A stretch of DNA of 64,000 bases from Pontibacter pudoricolor. GTDB taxonomy: Bacteria > Bacteroidota > Bacteroidia > Cytophagales > Hymenobacteraceae. This document shows positions 8,240 through 16,404 of this stretch, one piece after another (position 1 is the first letter of the stretch; the number at the start of each line of letters is the position of its first letter). Both the position numbers and the translations under genes were made by a program. A model generated the notes under the pieces. It made no database searches. It saw only the letters and a program-made list of their open reading frames with translations, and was not told the DNA's origin. The stretch is taken from positions 1,240,001 to 1,304,000 of the forward strand of contig NZ_CP048106.1 in assembly GCF_010092985.1 (NCBI RefSeq), given 5' to 3'.

Positions 8240-10366
8240 CTATACAGTTACTTTAAACAAGGCGATGGACAAGCGTATTTTATAGTACTCATACTGCTCG
8301 CCCAGTGCCTCGTATAAGTCTTTTAATTTAGCTTCCGGCCCGAGTTTAGCAATTGCTTTACTAATTTCCTGGTACTCTTTCTTGCTTACAAACTTATGCA
8401 GGTCAACTTCATAGCCTTGTTCATAAAGTGTGGCCAGGTGCGAATAAATTGTGACCGGGTTCAGGTTACGCTGGCGGGCAATTTGTTCCGGGTTATTCCC
8501 AAGCTTATAAGCTTCGTAAGTAACCAAATGAGTAGCGCCTTTTACTTTGTTGCCTTTCTCCTGCTCATCGGTCATAAAGTTAATAATCTCGTTTACAAAG
8601 TCGTACCCATAGCGTTCGTACTTTAAAGCTCCCACACCAGAAATTGACAACATGGAAATACGGTTCGTAGGCCTCTCGGCAGCCATTTCCTGTAAGGTAG
8701 CATCGGTAAATATAACGTATGGTGGTACGCCAAATTCATCGGCCATCTTCTTACGTAACGCTCTTAGGCGCTCAAACAAGGCATCCTGTATAACTTCTTT
8801 CTTTGGCCTGGCTTTTCTTGTCTCCTCTACCGGCTGTTTTACTTCATCAAACTTAACCAGCTGCACTTTACGGCCTTCAAATAAAACCTGGCGGCTTTGC
8901 TCTGTCAACTTCAGGCTATAGTTCTGGTCGTAGGCAAGTTCAATTAATCCGGCATTCAGCATCTGGTGGAGGTAACGCTGCCAGTCCATCGTATTTACTT
9001 CGCGCCCGGCGCCGTAGGTCTTTATTTTATCGTAGCCGCTTTCTACTACCTGTGCATTCCGGGAACCGCGCAGCACATCAATCAGCAAGCCCATATTTAC
9101 CTGCTCCTGGGTGCGGGCAATGGCCGAAAGCGCCTTCTGAACAAGTAAAGTACCATCAAAAGAAACAGGCGGGTTACGGCAAATATCACAGTTACCACAG
9201 TCCTTTTTCATTGTTTCGCCAAAGTACTGCAGCAGTATGCGGCGACGACAAATCGTGGCTTCAGCATATTGTTGCATCCGGTCCAGTTTTACCAGTTGTA
9301 GTTCGGTTTGCTTCTCGTTGCCTTCCATCAGCATGCTGCGCATACTCATTACATCGGCATAACTATAAAACAGCAACGCATCAGACTTTGCCCCGTCACG
9401 ACCGGCTCGGCCAATTTCCTGGTAATAGCCTTCTATGTTTTTAGGAAGATTATAGTGTATCACCCACCGCACATTCGATTTATCAATCCCCATCCCGAAG
9501 GCCACGGTAGCGCACACGATCTGCACGTCGTCTTTCAGAAAGTTTTCCTGAGCTTTGGCACGCAGCTGCGCATTCATGCCGGCATGGTAACAGGTGGCCT
9601 TAAAACCGTTCTTTTTAAGTTTGTCAGCTATGGCTTCTGTGCCTTTGCGGCTAAGGCAGTAAATGATACCGGGCTGCCCATGATGCCTTTCTAGGAACTC
9701 TGTGATCTTATTGAAACGGTCGCGGCCCGGCTTTACCATCAGGTTGATGTTGGGCCTGTCGAAAGAGGCTATAAAAACCTGCGGATCGCGAAGGCACAAC
9801 TGTTCCTGTATATCTTTTTGCGTAAGCCTGTCGGCCGTGGCGGTAAGTGCCACCATCGGGGTCTGCGGGAATTGCTGCTTCAGTACTTTTAGCTGCGTAT
9901 ACTCCGGACGGAAATCGTGTCCCCACGCTGAGATACAGTGCGCTTCATCTACAGCAAAAAGGGATATCTGAATCCTTCTCAGGAAAGAGGTAAAACCGGA
10001 AGAAAGTAATTTCTCAGGAGAAACATAAAGTAACTTCAGTTCACCGGAAAGGCAGGCATTTTCCACCTGGTATTGCTGGTCTGCAGAAAGCGAACTGTTC
10101 AGAAAAGCAGCTTTTATCCCGTTCTCCAGCAAGGCTTCTACCTGGTCTTTCATCAGGGCAATAAGCGGGGAAATGACCACACACAAGCCCGGCATAACTA
10201 CAGCTGGCACCTGGTAACAAACAGACTTACCGCCGCCTGTCGGCATCAGTACCACAACATCTTCTTTATTCAGAATGCGGGCAATTATCTGCTCCTGCAT
10301 TGGTCTGAAGTTGTCGTACCCAAAGTACAATTTTAACGCCTCACGCGCTTCCCTGATCTCCGTCAT
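8240..10366 (-). CDS. recQ: ATP-dependent DNA helicase RecQ
   Basis: This 708-residue 3'-5' DNA helicase is involved in recombination and fork repair. Visible parts in order: Walker A PTGGGKS (K47), DEAH box at 140-143 followed by CISAWGHDFR, helicase motif VI QEIGRAGRDG near 316-325, zinc-binding cysteines C373, C390, C393 and C396, the RQC winged helix, an HRDC domain (about 527-605), and a C-terminal helix-turn-helix of the HTH_40 type (about 610-700). The extra C-terminal HTH is usual for the longer RecQ form found in Bacteroidota and Firmicutes. It is monocistronic as far as can be seen. Confidence 0.95.
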   Translation of the reverse strand: MTEIREAREALKLYFGYDNFRPMQEQIIARILNKEDVVVLMPTGGGKSVCYQVPAVVMPGLCVVISPLIALMKDQVEALLENGIKAAFLNSSLSADQQYQVENACLSGELKLLYVSPEKLLSSGFTSFLRRIQISLFAVDEAHCISAWGHDFRPEYTQLKVLKQQFPQTPMVALTATADRLTQKDIQEQLCLRDPQVFIASFDRPNINLMVKPGRDRFNKITEFLERHHGQPGIIYCLSRKGTEAIADKLKKNGFKATCYHAGMNAQLRAKAQENFLKDDVQIVCATVAFGMGIDKSNVRWVIHYNLPKNIEGYYQEIGRAGRDGAKSDALLFYSYADVMSMRSMLMEGNEKQTELQLVKLDRMQQYAEATICRRRILLQYFGETMKKDCGNCDICRNPPVSFDGTLLVQKALSAIARTQEQVNMGLLIDVLRGSRNAQVVESGYDKIKTYGAGREVNTMDWQRYLHQMLNAGLIELAYDQNYSLKLTEQSRQVLFEGRKVQLVKFDEVKQPVEETRKARPKKEVIQDALFERLRALRKKMADEFGVPPYVIFTDATLQEMAAERPTNRISMLSISGVGALKYERYGYDFVNEIINFMTDEQEKGNKVKGATHLVTYEAYKLGNNPEQIARQRNLNPVTIYSHLATLYEQGYEVDLHKFVSKKEYQEISKAIAKLGPEAKLKDLYEALGEQYEYYKIRLSIALFKVTV

Positions 10367-10524
10367 ATATTATTTTCAGCAACAAACTATAGTTGCCGCC
10401 CTCTTACTCCTTACCCAAAGATAAGACTATTTTAAGCAACTGAACAGTGCGGAGCATTCCTAAGTTTCATAACTAACTATAGTTGAGAGCGTAGGCTATG
10501 TAAAAGAAACCTAAAAATAAAACT

Positions 10525-10857
10525 ATGAAATCTGAGAGAACAAACAACCTGGAGCATGTGCTCATTAAGTGTATTACTGCCTGCGAAACCTGTGCTACTA
10601 TGTGTCTGCAGGAAGATGATGTAAAAATGATGGTACGCTGTATTATGCTGGACCGCGACTGTGCGGACATCTGTACCCTGACTGCCCGATTCGTAGCCCG
10701 AAACTCTGACCATGCCAAGCATGTGATGAAGGAATGTATTGAAATTTGCCGTGCCTGCGCGGAAGAATGCGGCAAACACGATCATGAACACTGCCAGAAA
10801 TGCGCTGAGGCCTGCCGCGAATGTGCGGATGCCTGCACCCAGTGGATGAATGGCTAA
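10525..10857 (+). CDS. Cysteine-rich four-helix-bundle copper-storage protein (Csp family)
   Basis: This 110-residue protein carries 16 cysteines in CxxxC and CxxC spacing along predicted helices (for example C16, C20, C23, C27 and the C-terminal run from ECIEIC onward). That is the pattern of Csp/DUF326 proteins, whose four-helix bundle stores many Cu(I) ions in its core. There is no signal peptide, so it would be cytosolic like Csp3. A His-rich loop (GKHDHEH) is present. The gene stands alone with a strong terminator. No copper pump or regulator is adjacent. Confidence 0.88.
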   Translation: MKSERTNNLEHVLIKCITACETCATMCLQEDDVKMMVRCIMLDRDCADICTLTARFVARNSDHAKHVMKECIEICRACAEECGKHDHEHCQKCAEACRECADACTQWMNG

Positions 10858-10870
10858 ACTATAAATAAAA

Positions 10871-10907
10871 AGCGGGGCCGGTTTAATTACCGGCCCCGCT
10901 TTTTTTA
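10871..10907 (+). terminator. Rho-independent terminator
   Basis: An 11-bp perfect GC-rich stem (AGCGGGGCCGG / CCGGCCCCGCT) is followed by seven T, just after the Csp gene. Confidence 0.92.
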
Positions 10908-10923
10908 AGAACTATAAACTATA

Positions 10924-11256
10924 CTAGAATATCATATCCAGGATAGCGTTAATTACGGATAGTACAAGGCTGAATATCAATGCCCACAGGAATCCATCGA
11001 CAGTAAAACCGGCTATCAGGTAATCAGCGAGCAAAATGATAAGCGCATTAATTACCAGCAGGAAAAGCCCTAAGGTTAGTATAGTTACCGGTATAGTTAA
11101 GATAACAAGTATCGGTCTGACTATAGCATTTAGCAGGGCCAGCACAACAGCCAGTATGAGCGCCGTCAGAAATGAATCGATGTGAACGCCTGGCAAAATA
11201 TACGAAGCGAGCACTACCGCTACACCAGTAATTAATAGTTTAATAATGAGTCCCAT
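10924..11256 (-). CDS. Four-TM membrane protein, phage-holin-IV superfamily (not phage)
   Basis: The protein is almost entirely hydrophobic, with four membrane segments and the signature of the mycobacterial-type phage holin superfamily IV (NAIVRPILVILTIPVTIL, then a repeat-like NAILDMIF end). I chose the ATG at 11256 (110 residues) rather than the longer frame to 11394. The extra N-terminus overlaps the agmatinase gene and is not hydrophobic, and a TACCTTTG promoter element lies at 11279-11286. Such proteins are common in Bacteroidota chromosomes, and their function is unknown despite the name. Confidence 0.8.
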   Translation of the reverse strand: MGLIIKLLITGVAVVLASYILPGVHIDSFLTALILAVVLALLNAIVRPILVILTIPVTILTLGLFLLVINALIILLADYLIAGFTVDGFLWALIFSLVLSVINAILDMIF

Positions 11257-11278
11257 AGTTATAGCTTTAGATATATAG

Positions 11279-11286
11279 CAAAGGTA
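11279..11286 (-). promoter_or_regulatory. -7 element TACCTTTG upstream of the four-TM gene
   Basis: It is an exact match to the Bacteroidota -7 consensus TAnnTTTG, 22 bp upstream of the chosen start codon at 11256. It supports the short form of the downstream protein. No -33 TTG is seen at the usual distance. Confidence 0.5.
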
Positions 11287-11323
11287 TATTATTAAACGTA
11301 TTACGCAGCCGGCACTATAAAGA

Positions 11324-12418
11324 TTAAAACTCAGCTTTAAGTTTTCCCTGCGAAGCCGCCATCCAGTTACAGATCTTGTAAAGCAGGCGCGCACCTACGT
11401 TACCATTCCATTCTGTATCTCCCGGAGCTACTTCGTTCAGGTCGCAGGCTATTATTTCACGTCCGGATTTTACCAGTTGCTTGATCAGGTAAACTGCTTC
11501 CTCAAACTCCAGACCACCCGGAACAGGCGTACCCGTACCCGGGCACAGCTTCGGATCAAGGGCATCAATATCAAAGCTCAGGTACACTTTCTGAGGCAGC
11601 TGCGCGATGATCTTTTTACACTCTTTTTTCCAGCTGTCGCCGGCGTACATATTTTCTTTCAGCACAGCATCATAGAAAATGGTAATACGGCCATTCGATT
11701 GCTCTGCCATTTCTGCTTCGGCCTGGCAAAGATCGCGGATACCCACCTGCACCAGTTTTTTAACCTGCGGCACCTGCAGCGCATTGTACATAATAGACGC
11801 ATGCGAATACTTAAAACCTTCGTAAGCTACGCGCAGATCGGCGTGTGCATCCAGCTGCAGTATTCCAAACTCCTCATGTCTTTCGGCCAGGGCATGTATC
11901 ATACCGAGCGGTGTACTATGGTCGCCGCCAAGTACGCAAACGGCTTTGCCCTGATCCAGGTAACCAAGTGCTTTCTGCTTCAGCCATTGCAATAGCTCCT
12001 CTCCTTTTGCGGTTACCTCAGCCGGAACATTTTCCAGTTCAGCCGCATCAGTTTCAGGTTGGCCTTCTTCCAGCCAGGTAATGTATTTCTCCGCTTTCTC
12101 ACGCAGTTCATTACTCACGTTATGCCACTCTTCCGATATCTCTTCCATGGCAATACCGGCCTTCCAGGCATCTTTTATGGCTGGTTCAAAAAGGTCTATC
12201 TGTGGCGAAGCATCCAGAATAGCCTGCGGTCCATCGGCAGTTCCGGCACTGTACGATACTGTTACCTCCCATGGTACTGGAATAACAATAACTTCGGCTT
12301 CATCTACAGTAAATGGCAGGCCAAAAAGACCGGCATTTATATCGCCGACTCCATTCGGGTCGAAGCTGGCAATTTTATCTGCTTTGCTGTTAAGCGGTTG
12401 GTTCGGCTGAGTACTCAT
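11324..12418 (-). CDS. speB: Agmatinase-type ureohydrolase
   Basis: This 364-residue arginase-family enzyme is likely to hydrolyse agmatine to putrescine and urea. The binuclear Mn site is visible in GGDH (164-167), DAHAD (190-194) and SFDID (281-285). A helical, acidic insertion (about 95-155) distinguishes it from shorter agmatinases. Its start lies inside the end of the SpeDE gene (29-bp overlap), so the two are translationally coupled. That context favours agmatinase over arginase or formimidoylglutamase. No arginine decarboxylase gene is in the window. Confidence 0.85.
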   Translation of the reverse strand: MSTQPNQPLNSKADKIASFDPNGVGDINAGLFGLPFTVDEAEVIVIPVPWEVTVSYSAGTADGPQAILDASPQIDLFEPAIKDAWKAGIAMEEISEEWHNVSNELREKAEKYITWLEEGQPETDAAELENVPAEVTAKGEELLQWLKQKALGYLDQGKAVCVLGGDHSTPLGMIHALAERHEEFGILQLDAHADLRVAYEGFKYSHASIMYNALQVPQVKKLVQVGIRDLCQAEAEMAEQSNGRITIFYDAVLKENMYAGDSWKKECKKIIAQLPQKVYLSFDIDALDPKLCPGTGTPVPGGLEFEEAVYLIKQLVKSGREIIACDLNEVAPGDTEWNGNVGARLLYKICNWMAASQGKLKAEF

Positions 12419-13718
12419 TGGTTACCTGACCTGGTTTAGCGTTTAAAAGTTCTTTTACAAAATTCGGAAGCGCAAAGGCAGCCTTATGAATATCTTCGTT
12501 ATAGTATTTCAATCCTTGGTCAACAGAGAAACCGGCAGCAGCATTTACATCAAACTGAAGCGGGTGCGCATTGCCTTTAGAGCAATAAGAGAAGCTCCAG
12601 GTACCTGTAGGATATGTCGGGATAGCTGCCAGGTAACAATGTACTTTCTCCTTACCGAATATCTGCTTGTACGTATCGTAGATCTCAACAAACACACCGC
12701 TGTTAAAGCGCGGCGATTCGCTTTGTGTGATCATAATGCCATCTTTTGTAAGGCAACGGTACACTTCCTGGTAAAATTCAGCCGTAAACAAGCCTTCACC
12801 TGGACCAACCGGGTCTGCAGAGTCAACTATAATTAAGTCGTAGCGCTCGTTTTCACACTCTTTAATGTATTTGATGCCGTCCTCAACCAACAGGTTAAGT
12901 CTTGGGTTATCGAAAGCGACCGCCGTTTCAGGTAAGTGTAGTTTGCAGGCTTCAATTACCAGCTCATCTATCTCTACAAGGGTAACTTCTTCCAGCTGAC
13001 CGTAGCGCAGCAGTTCGCGAACTGTACCGCCATCGCCGCCACCAATAACCAGTGCTCTTTTTGCTTTCGGATGGCTGAACATCGGAACGTGCGTTATCAT
13101 TTCGTGATACACATATTCGTCTTTCTGCGTGCACATCACCATACCATCCAGGGTAAGCAGGTTGCCGTAAGCAAATGTTTCGAAAACTTCTACACGCTGG
13201 TACGGAGAATCTTTTTTGTATAGTTGGTTTCCTGAGTGCTTCAGCGAAAGGGCAATGTTCTCATCGCGCTCCGTAAACCAAACATCGCGGGTTATAGTAC
13301 CAATTTTTTCTTCGGGCTTTGCAGATACATCCCGCAACGACTCCAGGTTAAAATCCATGCGCTTCAGCAGGTCCAGCTGGCCGCGACGGCACTCCATAGC
13401 AGAACCATGGCTCGCCTTAAATGCATCTTTCAGGTAGTTATAAGATACCCAAGGGTCAACCGAATCGCCACAGGTAAAAAGGTCTACAGCTGCATAACCG
13501 TATTCCGGCCATGTATGAATTGCCAGGTGACTTTCCTGAATCACGACCACACCAGAAACTCCGTATGGCGAGAAGTGGTGAAATGTACTGTTAATTACGG
13601 TTGCTCCGGCAGTTTCGGCTGCAGCTACCATGCTGTTCTCGATATGAACTACGTCGTTCATCAGTTCAGGAGAACAGTTGTAAAATTCTACCAGGATATG
13701 TCTTCCTAATGCGTTCAT
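12390..13718 (-). CDS. speDE: Fused S-adenosylmethionine decarboxylase - spermidine synthase (SpeD-SpeE)
   Basis: This 442-residue fusion has two domains. Residues 1-120 are a prokaryotic AdoMet decarboxylase proenzyme with the self-cleavage site E62-S63 in [11 protein letters not shown] (the Ser becomes the pyruvoyl group), H68 and C83. Residues ~135-420 are a spermidine synthase with the decarboxylated-AdoMet site GGGDGG (226-231), VEID (248-251) and the polyamine loop [13 protein letters not shown] from D299. Both active sites look intact, so one chain would make decarboxylated AdoMet and transfer its aminopropyl group to putrescine. Agmatinase follows with overlapping frames. The N-terminal half self-cleaves, leaving the SpeE domain linked to the alpha chain. 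Confidence 0.93.
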   Translation of the reverse strand: MNALGRHILVEFYNCSPELMNDVVHIENSMVAAAETAGATVINSTFHHFSPYGVSGVVVIQESHLAIHTWPEYGYAAVDLFTCGDSVDPWVSYNYLKDAFKASHGSAMECRRGQLDLLKRMDFNLESLRDVSAKPEEKIGTITRDVWFTERDENIALSLKHSGNQLYKKDSPYQRVEVFETFAYGNLLTLDGMVMCTQKDEYVYHEMITHVPMFSHPKAKRALVIGGGDGGTVRELLRYGQLEEVTLVEIDELVIEACKLHLPETAVAFDNPRLNLLVEDGIKYIKECENERYDLIIVDSADPVGPGEGLFTAEFYQEVYRCLTKDGIMITQSESPRFNSGVFVEIYDTYKQIFGKEKVHCYLAAIPTYPTGTWSFSYCSKGNAHPLQFDVNAAAGFSVDQGLKYYNEDIHKAAFALPNFVKELLNAKPGQVTNEYSAEPTA

Positions 13719-13782
13719 TAATTGCGTGTAAGAGTTGTAAAAAGTATTGAACCGGCAAAAAAACGAAAACTATGGCTATAAT

Positions 13783-13790
13783 CAAATGTA
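13783..13790 (-). promoter_or_regulatory. -7 element TACATTTG of the speDE-speB operon
   Basis: An exact TAnnTTTG match lies 65 bp upstream of the SpeDE start codon. No -33 TTG was found at 17-23 bp. An imperfect inverted repeat sits immediately upstream. Confidence 0.5.
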
Positions 13791-13802
13791 CAGCAAACAG
13801 CT

Positions 13803-13840
13803 TATCGTATACTTAGTTGGCATACAATAAGTTAACGATA
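13803..13840. promoter_or_regulatory. Imperfect inverted repeat upstream of the speDE promoter
   Basis: The arms TATCGTatACTTA and TAAGTtaACGATA flank a short centre and cover the -20 to -60 zone of the presumed promoter. It could be an operator for a polyamine-responsive regulator. This is inference only. Confidence 0.35.
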
Positions 13841-14093
13841 GGAATAGCAGCAAATAAAATTAATGGAGGTAGCCGCCCAGTTTATAGTTTGAGCAAGAGC
13901 AATATTTTTAAGAAGAAAAGGTAAACTATAGTTGCCGGCCACTACCAAACTATAGCAATGAAATTTTGGAGTCCGCGAGCAACCAAACTATAGCACACCT
14001 ATAGTTTGTGCAACTATAGCAATAGCTGTTTTAAGCTTATTATCAGTAACTATGGGAAAAATGATCTGTAGTAATCGGGTATATAAATTCAGG

Positions 14094-14738
14094 TTATAGT
14101 GGTGTTTTACTGTCCATATCAAATGTACGGATGATCTCAAGTATTTTCAGGAAAGTACCTGTATCGAAGAACAACAACAGCGGTAACTCTACGCTTTTAA
14201 AGTTATGCGTAAACTTGGTAATTACTGTGAAGACCAATGGCTGAAACAAAGGGTGCTGTACCAGTATATCTTTTAACGAATCGGCAATATGGCTCTTTGG
14301 TGCTTTGGGAGGAGATCCATAGATATTAGATTTCAGAATATTTGCCAGCTGCGTTACCAGCGCCCCGGTAATAATATTGCTTATTTCCAGCAGCAGAGAC
14401 TCCTGCATGGCGTTCACTTCATTCTTCTGAATCTCCACCATGCTCAGGCAAACCTCCGATAAACGCTTGATATGGTCATCAGAGAACAGCATCAGGGTTG
14501 CGCCGTTAAAATCGCCTTTTATATCAGACTGAATGATAAAATGCGTGCTCTCGTACCTGGAAACCAGGTTAAGAAGATCTTTCACCTCTATCAGCTGTAT
14601 ATCAGGTACTTTAAGCAGCACCTTATCTTTAGCGATGGCAGCAAAAGAGTCTGCTGCACGCGCCAGGCCTATATTAAGGATTTCCTTAATTATATCTCGC
14701 TCCAGTTCTGTTACGTGAGGTTCTGTTATGTTCGTCAT
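14094..14738 (-). CDS. cheC: CheC-like phosphatase of CheY-P
   Basis: This 214-residue protein has the CheC/CheX/FliY fold signature with two active-site motifs of the E-x-x-N form: E19-x-x-N22 (EILNIGLARAAD) and E118-x-x-N121 (EISNIITGALV). CheC has two such sites, CheX one. It would dephosphorylate CheY-P to terminate signalling. It is the last gene of the che operon, 4 bp downstream of cheA. CheD, the usual CheC partner, is absent from the window. Confidence 0.85.
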   Translation of the reverse strand: MTNITEPHVTELERDIIKEILNIGLARAADSFAAIAKDKVLLKVPDIQLIEVKDLLNLVSRYESTHFIIQSDIKGDFNGATLMLFSDDHIKRLSEVCLSMVEIQKNEVNAMQESLLLEISNIITGALVTQLANILKSNIYGSPPKAPKSHIADSLKDILVQHPLFQPLVFTVITKFTHNFKSVELPLLLFFDTGTFLKILEIIRTFDMDSKTPL

Positions 14739-14742
14739 GCTA

Positions 14743-16404
14743 CTAATTGGTTTGCTCGCCTGCCATTACTTGTCTTCTGCTGATGAAATAGCGCGTTACC
14801 GCCGGTACATCCAACACCAGGCAAACTTTTCCAGAACCGAGTAATGTTACGCCACCGTACAGATCAACGGCATCCAGTGGTTTGCTCAGCGGCTTTACCA
14901 CAATATCCTGTTGCCTGTATAGTTTGTCTACAATTAATCCCAGTTTTCTGTTGTTGTAAGATACGATTATAATATTCTGTACCAGGCCTTTCAGCCTGGT
15001 CTTATCACCAAGGTTAATTTCCTGTTCTTTTACATTCAGGAGTTCATGCAGGTAAACAACTGTTATGGTCTCACCAAAAATATCAGCAACCATAACGCCT
15101 CCTACCTCATGCAAATCATCCGTGTCCAGTGCCACTACCTGCTCGGTATGTATAAGCGGAATGGCATAAAAAATCTCGTCTACCTCAAAAAGCAAAGCGC
15201 CCTTTACGGCAATAGATGTTGGAAGCTGCAAAATGAAAGAAGTACCTTTCCCCCTCTCCGATTCTATCCTGATCCTGCCGCCGATAGAATCTACAGCATT
15301 CTTAACCACATCCAGCCCAACGCCACGACCCGAGAACTCTGTTACCTCTTTTGCCAGCGAAAAGCCCGGCTCGAAAAGATAAGACAGTGCTTCGGTATCA
15401 GAAAGATGCTCAACTGCGCCGGCAGGCAGCAACTGCCGCTCAACTATAGCTTTACGAACCTGGTTCAGATCAATGCCTTTCCCATCGTCTGATAACTGTA
15501 TCAGCACGTTTTCACGGTCGTTACGGGCAACCAGTGATAAGTTGCCATTCCGAGGCTTATTCTTTTTAAGCCGGTTTTCCGGTTTTTCAATACCATGTGT
15601 AATGGCATTTCGCACCAGGTGCAGCAAAGAGTCTGTAATGATCTGAAGAATGTTCCTGTCAATCTGTATATCATGACCTGACATGGTAAGATCCACGCTC
15701 TTCTTTTCCGCAGTGGCGATATCGCGTACTATACGCGGAAATTTATTAAAGAGCGAACCAATACTTACCAGGCGCGCATCCATAATACTATACTGCAGGT
15801 CTTCGGTTATACGGTTCAGATGCGAACTTACACTCTTCAGCTCATCATTCCCAAGCTCACGGCTAATAGAAACGATACGATCGCGGTCTATAACAAGCTC
15901 ACCAACAAGGTTTAGTAAATGATCCAGCTTTTTTATCTGGATATAAACCAGCTCAGACAGCGAAAGGTTTTTAGAGGTATTATAGCGTTGTACTTTTGCC
16001 AGCTCTATCGTGCTATCTGATAAATTATCAACTATAATATCAAGGTTGCGCAGCAGTACAGGGTCAGGTTCTCCATAACTTTCGTTATCAATATTATGAA
16101 TCAGCTCGCCCAGCAGGTCTATCCCTTCAAAAAGAACAGTCACAACTTCATCGCTGAAACTTAGCTCTTTGTTGCGGATAAGACTGAACGCCGTCTCAAG
16201 CTTATGCGATACATCCGAGATCTTCAGGTACCCGATAGCCTTGGCATTCGCTTTCAGGTTATGCAGAAAACGGAATATCTCCGCCAGGATCTGATCGTCC
16301 TGCGGTCGTTTTTCCAGATCGCTGATATGCCTGTTCAGAGCATCAAAATACTCCAGCGCTTCTGCAATAAATATTTCCTTATATTCCTGTTCTCTCGATT
16401 TCAT
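14743..16404 (-). CDS. cheA: Chemotaxis histidine kinase CheA lacking the P2 domain
   Basis: This 553-residue kinase has a P1 HPt domain (1-105) with phospho-acceptor H48 in FRFLHNLKANAKA, then only a ~40-residue linker where the P2 CheY-docking domain would be. P3 dimerisation (about 148-212), P4 ATPase (N box HLVRNAITHG at 262-271, DDGKGID at 306-312, GRGVGLDVV at 359-367) and the P5 CheW-like domain (about 400-545) follow. It would phosphorylate the CheY encoded two genes upstream. The start codon overlaps the cheB stop by 4 bp. Missing P2 is known in some CheA proteins and implies direct P1-CheY contact. Confidence 0.92.
   Translation of the reverse strand: MKSREQEYKEIFIAEALEYFDALNRHISDLEKRPQDDQILAEIFRFLHNLKANAKAIGYLKISDVSHKLETAFSLIRNKELSFSDEVVTVLFEGIDLLGELIHNIDNESYGEPDPVLLRNLDIIVDNLSDSTIELAKVQRYNTSKNLSLSELVYIQIKKLDHLLNLVGELVIDRDRIVSISRELGNDELKSVSSHLNRITEDLQYSIMDARLVSIGSLFNKFPRIVRDIATAEKKSVDLTMSGHDIQIDRNILQIITDSLLHLVRNAITHGIEKPENRLKKNKPRNGNLSLVARNDRENVLIQLSDDGKGIDLNQVRKAIVERQLLPAGAVEHLSDTEALSYLFEPGFSLAKEVTEFSGRGVGLDVVKNAVDSIGGRIRIESERGKGTSFILQLPTSIAVKGALLFEVDEIFYAIPLIHTEQVVALDTDDLHEVGGVMVADIFGETITVVYLHELLNVKEQEINLGDKTRLKGLVQNIIIVSYNNRKLGLIVDKLYRQQDIVVKPLSKPLDAVDLYGGVTLLGSGKVCLVLDVPAVTRYFISRRQVMAGEQTN

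Larger units (their letters stand above)
13719..14093. other. Intergenic region dense in CTATAG palindromes
   Basis: No gene is seen here. The left part holds the likely speDE promoter and an inverted repeat (13803-13840). Between 13921 and 14040 I count five exact CTATAG sites in 120 bp, most extended to ACTATAG or CTATAGTT. cheC ends at 14094, so this is also the 3' end region of the chemosensory operon. I found no clear hairpin terminator for that operon. Confidence 0.8.

Noticed and set aside
10924..11256. Phage holin / prophage remnant
   Set aside because: The holin-IV superfamily name is historical. No lysin, structural or integrase gene is near, and such four-TM proteins are common in chromosomes.
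11257..11394. Longer N-terminus of the four-TM protein
   Set aside because: It overlaps the agmatinase gene, is not hydrophobic and lies upstream of the TACCTTTG element.
13921..14040. CTATAG sites as promoters or TATA-like elements
   Set aside because: The same palindrome is frequent inside genes and downstream of terminators, and the promoters here follow TAnnTTTG instead.
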